DNA from: Cupriavidus agavae
GTDB lineage: Bacteria > Pseudomonadota > Gammaproteobacteria > Burkholderiales > Burkholderiaceae
Length of the DNA: 64,000 bases
Assembly (NCBI RefSeq): GCF_004217045.1
Contig: NZ_SGXM01000004.1
Coordinates: forward strand, 186,001-250,000
Reading direction: 5' to 3'
Position 1 is the stretch's first letter; each line of letters begins with the position of its first letter. This document shows, in pieces, positions 25,396 through 33,762 of this stretch. Below the pieces are notes generated by a model. The model saw only the letters and a list, made by a program, of their open reading frames with translations. It ran no database searches and was not told the DNA's origin. A program made the translations under genes and the position numbers.

Positions 25396-25932
25396 ATGAG
25401 CGATCTGTCGCAACAGCAAAACATCAAGCGCAGCTGGGAGCAACCGGAAGGCGCCTCGTTCGACCAGTGGATGGAATCGCGCGTCGCGCGCTTCGCCACG
25501 CGCCGCTACGACTGGGACGCGCTGAAGTTCCAGGCCGACTATGACCCCAAGTATCGCCGCGCACAGATGCGCTATCTGGGCACGGGCGGCACCGGCGTGG
25601 CCGCAGACACCAATACCGTGCCGTCGGAGCACTTCACGTTCTCCACGATGATCATCCCCGCCGGGCATGAAGGCCCGTCGCACCTGCACACCGATGTGGA
25701 AGAGGTCTTCTTCATCCTGCGCGGCAAGATCAAGCTGATCCTGGAGAAGGACGGCGAGCGCTTCGAAACCATCCTCACCGACCGCGACCTCGTGTCAGTG
25801 CCGCCGGGCGTGTACCGCGAGGAGATCAACATCGGCGACGAAGACGCGCTGATGTGCGTGATGCTGGGCGCCAAGAAGCCGATCACGCCGACGTATCCGC
25901 CTGAGCACCCGCTGACCAAGGTCAAGCGCTGA
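25396..25932 (+). CDS. Cupin-domain protein
   Basis: This 178-residue protein has a C-terminal cupin. The metal site motif 1 is near residues 95-115 (GHEGPSHLHTDVEEVFFILRG, given here as GPSHLHTDVEEVFFILRG) with His, His and Glu ligands; motif 2 is weak (PPGVYREEINIG). The N-terminal 60 residues (SFDQWMESRVARFATRRYDW) are charged and unassigned. Cupins in catabolic operons act as dioxygenases, isomerases or decarboxylases, and here no choice can be made. ATG 25396 is preceded by GAGGAA. It lies between the SDR and the IclR regulator in the same operon. Confidence 0.85.
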   Translation: MSDLSQQQNIKRSWEQPEGASFDQWMESRVARFATRRYDWDALKFQADYDPKYRRAQMRYLGTGGTGVAADTNTVPSEHFTFSTMIIPAGHEGPSHLHTDVEEVFFILRGKIKLILEKDGERFETILTDRDLVSVPPGVYREEINIGDEDALMCVMLGAKKPITPTYPPEHPLTKVKR

Positions 25933-25959
25933 TCCGCGACGTCACGAGAGAAGCCCGCC

Positions 25960-26850
25960 ATGAGCGCCAATCCCTCCGCCGTCGCCGTTGCCGTCGCCTC
26001 CGACAGCCTGGACCGCTACATCGTCCCGGGTCTGGAGCGTGGCCTGCGCCTGCTGGCCGAGTTCAGCGCGCGTGACCGCGTACTGTCGGCAGCGGACCTG
26101 TCGCGCCGGCTCGACGTGCCGCGTTCCACGGTGTTCCGCCTGCTGGCCACTTTGGAATCCACCGGTTATGTCGAGCGTGCCGACGGTGGGCGCGAGTACC
26201 GGCTCGGGCTGGCCGTGCTGCGGCTGGGCTTCGATTACCTGGCGTCGCTGGAACTGACGGAACTCGGCGCGCCGCTGCTGAACCGGTTGCGCGACGACAT
26301 CGAGTATCCGTGCAACCTCGTCGTGCGCGATGGCCGCTCGGTGGTGTACGTGGCCAAGGCCGCGGCCTCGCGCCCGTTCGCCAGCAACGTCAACGTGGGC
26401 GCGCGGCTGCCGGCGCACGCCACGGTGCTGGGGCACGTGCTGCTGGAGGACCTGGGCCTCGAACAGCTGCGCGCGCTGTATCCGGAGCCGCAGCTGCAGG
26501 TGTATTCGGACAACACGCCGCGCACCGTGGACGCGCTGTTCGAACTCGTGCAGCAGGTACAGCAACGCGGCTATGTGCTGCAGGAAGGTTTCTTCGAGGC
26601 CAGCATCTCGACGATTGCCGCGCCGGTGCGTGACCGCACAGGCAAGGTGGTGGCCGCGCTGGGCGCAACGGTGCCGGCGTCGCGGCTGCCGGCAGAGGAA
26701 CTGGACCACATGACGCAGAAGGTCAGGGAGACGGCGGGCGAACTGTCGCGCCTGCTGGGTTACCGGGCGCACCGCCATGCCAGGGCGGCGCAAGCCCGGG
26801 TCATATCGATGGTCCGAGATGAAAGGGAAGGGGACGATGTCCATGATTGA
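25960..26850 (+). CDS. IclR-family transcriptional regulator 1
   Basis: This 296-residue regulator has an N-terminal winged HTH (residues 25-85: LSAADLSRRLDVPRSTVFRL) and an IclR effector-binding domain (LPAHATVLGHVLLEDL, then EGFFEASISTIAAPVRDRTG). PcaR/PobR-type members respond to aromatic acids, mostly as activators. It is close to the second IclR protein at 36902, with long identical runs such as VPRSTVFRLLATLE and FDYLASLELTELG. It is encoded inside the catabolic operon and not divergently, so it may regulate its own expression. The shared palindrome in three promoters is the obvious operator candidate. The C-terminal 20 residues are variable and overlap the next gene. Confidence 0.93.
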   Translation: MSANPSAVAVAVASDSLDRYIVPGLERGLRLLAEFSARDRVLSAADLSRRLDVPRSTVFRLLATLESTGYVERADGGREYRLGLAVLRLGFDYLASLELTELGAPLLNRLRDDIEYPCNLVVRDGRSVVYVAKAAASRPFASNVNVGARLPAHATVLGHVLLEDLGLEQLRALYPEPQLQVYSDNTPRTVDALFELVQQVQQRGYVLQEGFFEASISTIAAPVRDRTGKVVAALGATVPASRLPAEELDHMTQKVRETAGELSRLLGYRAHRHARAAQARVISMVRDEREGDDVHD

Positions 26851-27640
26851 ACTCGACGGCAAGGTAGCCGTCGTCACCGGCGGCTCGTCCGGCATCGGGC
26901 TGGCCACGGTGGAACTGCTGCTGGAGGCAGGCGCGGCCGTTGCCATGTGTGGCCGCGACGAAGTGCGCCTGCGCGGCGCAGAGACTGCCCTGCGCGAGCG
27001 CTTCGCCGGTTGCCGCCTGTATGCCGCGCCGTGCGACGTGCTGAAGCCCGAACAAGTCAACGCATTCGCCGCAGACGTGGCACGCGAACTCGGGCGCGTG
27101 GACATGCTCGTCAACAACGCCGGCCAGGGCCGCGTCTCGACGTTTGCCACTACCGAGGACGACGCTTGGCTCGAAGAGCTGCAACTCAAGTTCTTCTCGG
27201 TGATCCACCCCACGCGGGCATTCCTGCCGCAACTCGAACAATCGCCGCAGGGCGCCGTGGTCTGTGTGAACTCGCTGCTCGCCACGCAGCCCGAGCCGCA
27301 TATGGTGGCCACTTCGGCGGCACGCGCCGGGGTGCATAACCTCGTGCGCTCGCTGGCCACCGAATTCGCGCCCAGGGGCGTGCGCGTGAACGGCATCCTG
27401 ATCGGCCTGGTGGAATCGGGCCAGTGGCGCCGGCGCTTCGACGCGCGCCCGCCGGAAGACCAGCATCTGGACTGGGCCGCCTGGACGGCGCGCCTGGCCC
27501 GGCAGAAACATATTCAACTGGGCCGTCTCGGCCTGCCGCAGGAAGCCGCCCGCGCCATCCTGTTCCTTGCCTCGCCGTTGTCTTCGTACACCACGGGCAG
27601 CCATATCGATATTTCCGGAGGACTCTCCCGTCATGCGTAA
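26837..27640 (+). CDS. Atypical short-chain dehydrogenase lacking the YxxxK motif
   Basis: This 267-residue SDR-fold protein has TGGSSGIG near residues 13-20 and NNAG near 92-95. At the position of the catalytic Tyr-xxx-Lys it reads PHMVATSAARAGVHNLVRS, so both Tyr and Lys are missing. A subgroup of SDRs with this SAARAG pattern exists; their chemistry is not well defined. ATG 26837, after AAGGGGAC, overlaps the IclR stop by 14 bases. The next gene starts eight bases before its stop. Its place between the IclR and ThDP-enzyme genes suggests a step close to a 2-oxo-acid intermediate. Confidence 0.87.
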   Translation: MSMIELDGKVAVVTGGSSGIGLATVELLLEAGAAVAMCGRDEVRLRGAETALRERFAGCRLYAAPCDVLKPEQVNAFAADVARELGRVDMLVNNAGQGRVSTFATTEDDAWLEELQLKFFSVIHPTRAFLPQLEQSPQGAVVCVNSLLATQPEPHMVATSAARAGVHNLVRSLATEFAPRGVRVNGILIGLVESGQWRRRFDARPPEDQHLDWAAWTARLARQKHIQLGRLGLPQEAARAILFLASPLSSYTTGSHIDISGGLSRHA

Positions 27641-29339
27641 CGAGCAACAACAAGTCACCGTGGGCTGCGCCATTGCAGCCTTCCTGGAGCAGTGCGGCGT
27701 CAAGGCCGCCTTCGGCGTGATCTCGATCCACAACATGCCGATCCTCGATGCGATGGGCGAGCGCGGCAAGATCCGCTTCGTGCCGGCGCGCGGCGAAGCG
27801 GGCGGCACCAACATGGCCGATGCGTACGCTCGCACCACGGGCAGCCTTGGTGTGTGCCTGACCAGCACCGGTACCGCCGCCGGCAACGCGGCCGGCGCCA
27901 TGGTAGAGGCGCTGACCGCTGGCACGCCGATGCTCCATATCACGGGCCAGATCGAAACGCCGTACCTGGACCAGAGCCTTGCCTACATCCACGAAGCGCC
28001 GGACCAGCTCACGATGCTGAAGGCCGTGTCGAAGGCGGCGTTCCGCATCCGCAGCGCCGACACCGCGATCTCCACGATCAAGTTGGCCGTGCAGACCGCA
28101 CTGACCGCACCGACCGGCCCCGTCAGCGTGGAGATCCCGATCGACATCCAGGCCGCGCTGATTCCGATGCCGAGCGACCTGAAGCCGCTGCCGGTACCGG
28201 TGCACCAGCCGTCGCCCCATGCGCTCGACGCACTGGCCGAGCGACTCGCCAAGGCAAAGCGTCCGATGCTTTGGCTCGGCGGCGGTGCGCGCCACGCCAC
28301 CAAGCAGGTCAAGCGCCTGATGGACATGGGCTTTGGCGTGGTCACTTCCACGCAGGGGCGCGGCATCGTGGCCGAGGACGACCCGCGCTCGCTGGGCGCC
28401 TACAACCTGCACAAGCCGGTGGAAACGTTCTACCAGACGTGCGACGCGATGGTCGTGGTCGGCTCGCGCCTGCGTGGCAACGAAACGCTGAAGTACGAAC
28501 TGAAGCTGCCGCGTCCGCTGCTGCGTATCGATGCGGACCCGGCATCGGAAGGCCGCTGCTACCAGAGCGACTACTTCGTCAGCGGCGACGCGGCGTTGGC
28601 GCTCGACGGACTGGCCGATCGACTCGAAGGCCGCCTGCAGATCGACGCCGGGTTTGCCGATGACCTGCGCCGCGCGCATGACGTAGCCGTGGGCGCGCTG
28701 GTCGATGGCCTGGGCCCGTACAGCGCACTGGTGCAAGCGCTGCAGGAGGCCGTGGGCCGCAACTTCAACTGGGTGCGCGATGTCACGGTATCGAACAGCA
28801 CCTGGGGCAACCGCCATCTGCAGATTTTCGATTCCCGCGCGGGCGTCCATGCGCTGGGTGGCGGCATCGGCCAGGGGCTGGCGATGGGCATCGGCGCGGC
28901 GGTTGGCGCGGCGGCCACGGCCTCGGGCAAGAAGACCTTCACGCTGGCCGGCGACGGCGGCTTCATCCTGAACCTTGGCGAACTGGCCACGGCGGTGCAG
29001 GAGCGCGCCGACATGGTCATCGTGCTGATGAACGACAAGGGCTACGGCGTGATCAAGAACATCCAGGACGCCCAGTACGGCGGCCGCCGCCACTACGTGG
29101 ACCTGCACACGCCCGACTATGCGCAGCTGTGCCAGTCGCTGGCGCTGCGCCACCGCCGCGTGAGCAGCCTGGCCGACGTGGGTGCCGCGCTGGAAGAGGC
29201 CACCGTGGAGCCGGGTCCGTTCCTGCTGGAGATCGACATGCTGTCGATCGGCAGCTTCAAGACCGTGTTTGCCGGCCCGCCGGTGAACAAGCAGGCCCAG
29301 ATGGCCAACACCGCCGCCGCTGCCACGGCCGCGGCCTGA
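27633..29339 (+). CDS. ThDP-dependent enzyme, acetolactate synthase/2-oxoacid decarboxylase type
   Basis: This 568-residue thiamine-diphosphate enzyme has the three IlvB-type domains. The catalytic Glu is at residue 55 (FVPARGEAGGTNMADAYAR). The ThDP-Mg motif starts near residue 440: GDGGFILN, followed by NDKGYGVIKN. There is no sign of a regulatory subunit, so it is more likely a decarboxylase or lyase of a 2-oxo acid than a biosynthetic acetolactate synthase. The aldehyde dehydrogenase two genes downstream could oxidise the aldehyde produced. GGAGGA lies upstream of ATG 27633. The C-terminus is an Ala-rich tail. Confidence 0.9.
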   Translation: MRNEQQQVTVGCAIAAFLEQCGVKAAFGVISIHNMPILDAMGERGKIRFVPARGEAGGTNMADAYARTTGSLGVCLTSTGTAAGNAAGAMVEALTAGTPMLHITGQIETPYLDQSLAYIHEAPDQLTMLKAVSKAAFRIRSADTAISTIKLAVQTALTAPTGPVSVEIPIDIQAALIPMPSDLKPLPVPVHQPSPHALDALAERLAKAKRPMLWLGGGARHATKQVKRLMDMGFGVVTSTQGRGIVAEDDPRSLGAYNLHKPVETFYQTCDAMVVVGSRLRGNETLKYELKLPRPLLRIDADPASEGRCYQSDYFVSGDAALALDGLADRLEGRLQIDAGFADDLRRAHDVAVGALVDGLGPYSALVQALQEAVGRNFNWVRDVTVSNSTWGNRHLQIFDSRAGVHALGGGIGQGLAMGIGAAVGAAATASGKKTFTLAGDGGFILNLGELATAVQERADMVIVLMNDKGYGVIKNIQDAQYGGRRHYVDLHTPDYAQLCQSLALRHRRVSSLADVGAALEEATVEPGPFLLEIDMLSIGSFKTVFAGPPVNKQAQMANTAAAATAAA

Positions 29340-29351
29340 GGAGAAACGTCC

Positions 29352-30158
29352 ATGCTGCATGTGTCGATGGTGGGTTGCGGGGCGATTGGCCGCGGCGTGC
29401 TGGAACTGCTGAAGGCCGACCGCGATGTCGTGTTCGATGTGGTGATCGTGCCGGAAGGCACGATGGACGAGGCACGCGGCGCGTTGTCCGCGCTGGCGCC
29501 CAACGCACGCGTGGCGACCCGGCTCGCCGACGGCGACGCCCGCCCGGACCTGCTCGTCGAATGTGCGGGGCATCGTGCGCTCGAAGAGCACATCGTGCCG
29601 GCGCTCGAACGCGGCATCCCCTGCATGGTGGTTTCCGTGGGCGCGCTGTCGGAGCCCGGCATGGCCGAGCGGCTGGAAGCGGCGGCCCGGCGCGGCAACA
29701 CGCAGGTGCAGCTGCTGTCCGGTGCCATTGGTGCCATCGACGCATTGGCCGCTGCACGTGTGGGTGGCCTGGACGAAGTGATCTACACGGGCCGCAAGCC
29801 GGCACGCGCGTGGCAGGGCACGCCGGCCGCTGACCTGTTCGATCTGGACGGGCTGACCGAGCCGACCGTGATCTTCGAAGGCACGGCACGCGACGCGGCC
29901 CGCCTGTATCCGAAGAACGCGAACGTGGCGGCCACGGTATCGCTGGCCGGACTGGGCCTGGACCGCACGTCGGTCAGGCTGCTGGCCGACCCGCATGCCG
30001 TCGAGAACGTGCATCACGTGGAAGCGCGCGGAGCGTTCGGCGGCTTCGAGCTGACGATGCGCGGGAAGCCGCTGGCGGCCAACCCGAAGACGTCCGCGCT
30101 CACAGTATTCAGCGTGGTACGTGCCCTCGGCAACCGCGCCCACGCGGTGTCGATCTGA
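29352..30158 (+). CDS. nadX: L-aspartate dehydrogenase (non-NadB type)
   Basis: This 268-residue protein has the NadX-type aspartate dehydrogenase sequence. An N-terminal Rossmann motif VGCGAIGRGVLELL and the catalytic domain with LLSGAIGAIDALAAARVGGL and YPKNANVAATVSLAGLGLD are very close to what I remember of the Cupriavidus (Ralstonia eutropha) enzyme. That enzyme interconverts L-aspartate and oxaloacetate plus ammonia with NAD(P). Catabolic use is more likely than NAD synthesis here, since it sits between a ThDP enzyme and an aldehyde dehydrogenase in a Rieske operon. The real substrate may be a related amino acid or an imine formed by the pathway. Confidence 0.9.
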   Translation: MLHVSMVGCGAIGRGVLELLKADRDVVFDVVIVPEGTMDEARGALSALAPNARVATRLADGDARPDLLVECAGHRALEEHIVPALERGIPCMVVSVGALSEPGMAERLEAAARRGNTQVQLLSGAIGAIDALAAARVGGLDEVIYTGRKPARAWQGTPAADLFDLDGLTEPTVIFEGTARDAARLYPKNANVAATVSLAGLGLDRTSVRLLADPHAVENVHHVEARGAFGGFELTMRGKPLAANPKTSALTVFSVVRALGNRAHAVSI

Positions 30159-30183
30159 AAACGAGACTTACCGAGTATTCCCC

Positions 30184-31659
30184 ATGACGACGCAACAAGT
30201 GCTTCCGATCTGCATCGCCGGTGAATGGCGCCTGGGCACGGGAGACCGCTACGCCACGCGCTACCCCGCAACGGGCGAAGTGGTGGCCGAACTCAACGCC
30301 GCCAGCCTGGCCGACGTGGAAGAGGCCATCGAGGGGGCATGGCGCGCGTTCCGCCACAGCGGCTGGGCACAGCGCAAGCCGCACGAACGTGCCGCCGTGC
30401 TGTACCGCGTGGCCGAACTGATCCGCGCGAAGTCCGAGGCGCTGGCGCAGCGCCAGCGCCTGGACAACGGCAAACCGATCAGCGAAACCCGTGCGCTCGT
30501 GGCCAGCGCCGCCAGCACGTTCCAGTTCTTCGGCGCCGCGCTCGAAACGCTCGAGGAGCAGATCACGCCGCAGCGCGGCGACTGCCTGACGATGAGCGTC
30601 TACGAACCCATGGGCGTGGTGGCTGCCATCACGCCGTGGAACTCCCCAATCGCAAGCGAGGCGCAGAAGATGGCGCCCGCGCTGGCCGCCGGCAATGCGG
30701 TCATCGTCAAGCCGGCCGAGGTCACGCCACTGATGGCACTGGAACTGGCGCTGATCTGCGAGGAAGCCGGTGTGCCGAAGGGGCTGGTCAGCGTGCTGCC
30801 CGGCAAGGGATCGGTCATCGGCGATGCCATCACCAAGCATCCGCTGGTGCGCCGCGTGTCGTTCACGGGCGGCACCACCACGGGCAAGCACATCGCCCAC
30901 ATCGCCGCCGACAAGATGATGCCGGTGTCGCTGGAGCTGGGCGGCAAATCGCCCACGATGGTGTTCGAAGACGCCGATCTCGATCACGCTGTGAACGGGG
31001 TGCTGTACGGCATCTTCAGTTCGTCGGGCGAGTCGTGTATCGCAGGGTCGCGCCTGTTCGTGGCCCGTTCGCAGTACGAGGCGTTCATCGATCGCCTGGC
31101 AGCCGGTGCGGCAAGGCTGCGCGTGGGCGATCCGACGGACGAGCGCACCCAGATGGGGCCGCTGATCACCGACCGGCACCGCGACAGCATCGAATCGTAT
31201 GTGGCGGCCGGCGTGGCCGAGGGCGGCCAGTTGCGCACCGGTGGCATGCGCCCCGATGTGGCCGGGCTGCCCGATGGCTACTTCTATCGCCCGACCATCA
31301 TCGAAGGGCTCGATAACAATGCGCGCATCTGCCAGGAAGAGATCTTCGGGCCGGTGCTGGTGGCGATGCCGTTCGACGACGAGGACGACCTGATCGAACA
31401 GGCCAACGACAGCGTGTACGCGCTGGCCGCCGGCATCTGGACGCGCGACTACAAGCGCGCCTGGCGCGTGGCACGGTCCGTGCAAGCCGGTAACGTGTGG
31501 ATCAACACGTACAAGCAGTTCTCGATCTCGACCCCGTTTGGCGGCTGGCGGGACAGCGGCCTGGGCCGCGAGAAGGGGCGGCTGGGCATCCTGCAGTACA
31601 TGGAACAGAAGAGCGTGTACTGGGGCCTGAACGAACAACCGTTGCCGTGGGCTGGCTGA
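30184..31659 (+). CDS. Aldehyde dehydrogenase
   Basis: This 491-residue NAD(P)-dependent aldehyde dehydrogenase has full family length. Catalytic residues are visible: Glu251 in LELGGKSPTMVFEDAD and Cys285 in SGESCIAGSRL. The NAD-binding PWNSPI and FTGGTTTGK motifs and the C-terminal FGPVLVAMPF and FGGWRDSGLGREKG motifs are present. It is similar to betaine/aminobutyraldehyde-type and hydroxymuconic-semialdehyde-type enzymes. It would oxidise the aldehyde formed by the ThDP enzyme or by ring cleavage. The ribosome binding site is weak (CGAGTATTCCCC before ATG 30184). Confidence 0.93.
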   Translation: MTTQQVLPICIAGEWRLGTGDRYATRYPATGEVVAELNAASLADVEEAIEGAWRAFRHSGWAQRKPHERAAVLYRVAELIRAKSEALAQRQRLDNGKPISETRALVASAASTFQFFGAALETLEEQITPQRGDCLTMSVYEPMGVVAAITPWNSPIASEAQKMAPALAAGNAVIVKPAEVTPLMALELALICEEAGVPKGLVSVLPGKGSVIGDAITKHPLVRRVSFTGGTTTGKHIAHIAADKMMPVSLELGGKSPTMVFEDADLDHAVNGVLYGIFSSSGESCIAGSRLFVARSQYEAFIDRLAAGAARLRVGDPTDERTQMGPLITDRHRDSIESYVAAGVAEGGQLRTGGMRPDVAGLPDGYFYRPTIIEGLDNNARICQEEIFGPVLVAMPFDDEDDLIEQANDSVYALAAGIWTRDYKRAWRVARSVQAGNVWINTYKQFSISTPFGGWRDSGLGREKGRLGILQYMEQKSVYWGLNEQPLPWAG

Positions 31660-31684
31660 GCCGGCGGCACGACGGAGACTGGAA

Positions 31685-32650
31685 ATGAAGGTATTGGGAA
31701 TCGACGAGATCGTATATGGCGCGGATGATTTCGATGCATGCCGCGGCTTCTTCAGCGACTGGGGCCTGGCCGTCAAACGCGATGACGCGCAGGGGCTCGA
31801 CTTCGAGACGCTGAACGGCTGCCGTGTGCTGGTGCGCAAGACGGGCGACGCATCACTGCCGCCCGCCATCGAGGACGGTCCGACGCTGCGTGAAGTGGTG
31901 TGGGGCGTGGACAACGAGGCGTCGCTGCGCGAGCTGCGCGAGGCCATTGCCGGCGAGGCCACGTTTGTCTCGCTGGAAGGCGGCGCGCGCATCGGCTGCA
32001 CCGATCCGAACGGTCTGGCGGTGCGCTTCCAGGTCTCGCGCAAGCATGACGTCCAGGTCGATTGTGCACTGATGAACACGTGGAACGACAAGCCGCGCAT
32101 GAACCAGCGCAGCCCCATCTACGAGCGCGCCGTACCGATCGAAGTGGGCCACGTGGTGTTCTTCGTCAAGGACGTCAAGGCCACCGAGCAGTTCTACGTG
32201 GACAAATTCGGCTTCTGCCCGTCAGACCGCTACCCCGACCGCGGTGCGTTCCTGCGCTGCGCGCAGGAGGGCGGCCACCATGACCTGTTCCTGCTGCAAC
32301 TGCCGCAGCCCAGGAGCGGCCTGAACCATGTGGCCTTCACGGTGCGCGACATCCACGAGGTGTTCGGCGGCGGCATGCATATGTCCCGCACGGGCTGGGA
32401 CACGCAGCTCGGCCCCGGCCGGCATCCGATTTCCTCGGCCTACTTCTGGTATTTCAAGAATCCGGCCGGCGGCCTGATCGAGTACTACGCCGACGAGGAC
32501 CAGCTCGATGCGCACTGGGAGCCGCGCGCCTTCGAACCGGGCCCGACCATGTTCGCCGAATGGGCGATCGAAGGCGGCCTGGACGGCAACACGCGCCGGC
32601 AGAAGAACGCCGGCGGCCCGGAAGGCAAGTTCCTGACCGAGAAGCGCTGA
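31685..32650 (+). CDS. Two-domain VOC protein, extradiol dioxygenase-like
   Basis: This 321-residue protein has two vicinal-oxygen-chelate repeats, like type I extradiol ring-cleavage dioxygenases. The C-terminal repeat has the metal ligands His (EVGHVVFFVKDV near 155), His (GLNHVAFTVRD near 218) and Glu (GGLIEYYADEDQ near 266). The N-terminal repeat has lost them, as usual. It would open a catechol-like ring made by the Rieske system, though glyoxalase-like or hydrolytic relatives share the fold. A C-terminal extension of about 45 residues (FAEWAIEGG onward) is found in several such proteins. GGAGAC lies upstream. Confidence 0.87.
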   Translation: MKVLGIDEIVYGADDFDACRGFFSDWGLAVKRDDAQGLDFETLNGCRVLVRKTGDASLPPAIEDGPTLREVVWGVDNEASLRELREAIAGEATFVSLEGGARIGCTDPNGLAVRFQVSRKHDVQVDCALMNTWNDKPRMNQRSPIYERAVPIEVGHVVFFVKDVKATEQFYVDKFGFCPSDRYPDRGAFLRCAQEGGHHDLFLLQLPQPRSGLNHVAFTVRDIHEVFGGGMHMSRTGWDTQLGPGRHPISSAYFWYFKNPAGGLIEYYADEDQLDAHWEPRAFEPGPTMFAEWAIEGGLDGNTRRQKNAGGPEGKFLTEKR

Positions 32651-32690
32651 AGCGTCGGCGCCTTGCAGTTGTAGAAAGAAGGACCTAGTG

Positions 32691-33647
32691 ATGAGTGCCA
32701 GCCAATCCTTGACCCTGCGCGTGCAGGCCATGCGTTTCGAAGCGCGCGGCGTGGTCAGCGTCGAACTGCGCGACCCCGGAGGCGCCCAGCTTCCTGAGTT
32801 TGCGCCGGGCGCGCATATCGACCTGCATCTGGCCAATGGCCTGGTGCGCAGCTATTCGCTGTGTGGTGCACCCGAACAGCGCGACCGCTATACCGTGGGC
32901 GTGCTGCAGGACCGCAACAGCCGGGGCGGATCGCGCTACGTGCACGAGCAGTTGCGCGTGGGTGCCACGCTGACCGTGGCCGTGCCGCGCAACCACTTCG
33001 CCCTGGACGAGGACGCCGCGCATACGGTGCTGGTGGCCGGTGGTATCGGCGTGACGCCGATCGTCTGCATGGCGCGCCGCCTGGCGGAGCGTGGCAAGTC
33101 GTTCACGTTGCTGTACTGCGCACGTTCGCGTGCAGAAGCCGCCTTCACCGGGCAACTGTCAGCGTATGGCGATGCCGTGCGCTTTCACTTCGACGACGAG
33201 GCCGGCGTGCCGCCGGACCTTGCGACAATGCTGGCGGGGCAGGATCCCGGTACGCACTTCTACTGCTGCGGGCCCGGTCCGATGCTGAACGCCTTCGAGG
33301 CCGCGTGCGCGTCGCACGGCTATCCGCACGTCCATATCGAGCGCTTTGCGGCCGATCCGGCCACCGAGGCGGTGCAAGAGGGCGAGTACAGCGTCATGCT
33401 GCAGCGTAGCGGCAAGCAGGTCAGCGTGCCGTCCGGCAAATCCCTGCTCGACGCGTTGCTGGAGTCGGGCGTGGCCGTGGAGTACAGCTGCCGCGAAGGT
33501 GTGTGCGGCTCTTGTGAAACCGCCGTGCTCGAAGGCTGCCCCGACCATCGCGACAGCGTGCTCAGCAGCAGCGAGCGTGCCTCGAACCAGACCATGATGG
33601 TGTGCGTATCGGGCTGCAAGGGCCAGCGGCTGGTGCTCGACCTCTGA
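32691..33647 (+). CDS. VanB/phthalate-reductase-type ferredoxin reductase
   Basis: This 318-residue reductase has an FMN-binding domain (RSYSLCGAP near residues 49-57), an NAD domain (VAGGIGVTPIVCM near 111, CCGPGPML near 195) and a C-terminal plant-type [2Fe-2S] ferredoxin with CREGVCGSCETAVLEG and a fourth Cys near 303. It passes electrons from NADH to a Rieske oxygenase such as the one at 23534; together they make a class IA two-component system. ATG 32691 is preferred, with GAAGGACC upstream, though GTG 32688 is in frame just before. Confidence 0.93.
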   Translation: MSASQSLTLRVQAMRFEARGVVSVELRDPGGAQLPEFAPGAHIDLHLANGLVRSYSLCGAPEQRDRYTVGVLQDRNSRGGSRYVHEQLRVGATLTVAVPRNHFALDEDAAHTVLVAGGIGVTPIVCMARRLAERGKSFTLLYCARSRAEAAFTGQLSAYGDAVRFHFDDEAGVPPDLATMLAGQDPGTHFYCCGPGPMLNAFEAACASHGYPHVHIERFAADPATEAVQEGEYSVMLQRSGKQVSVPSGKSLLDALLESGVAVEYSCREGVCGSCETAVLEGCPDHRDSVLSSSERASNQTMMVCVSGCKGQRLVLDL

Positions 33648-33762
33648 TTTTCGCGCCGCGGCCCGCTTGCCCGCGGCACTTCGAAGACTGCCCCCGCTCA
33701 TTCGAGCCGCCTCAGCGGCCGCGCGCCGGGCACCTGCCCCTCACGATTCGGGAATTCATACC

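Noticed and set aside
27186..30143. A 985-codon open frame on the minus strand opposite the SDR, ThDP and aspartate dehydrogenase genes
   Set aside because: It is antisense to well-supported genes, has a His/Arg/Gln-rich composition typical of high-GC shadow frames and no recognisable motif.
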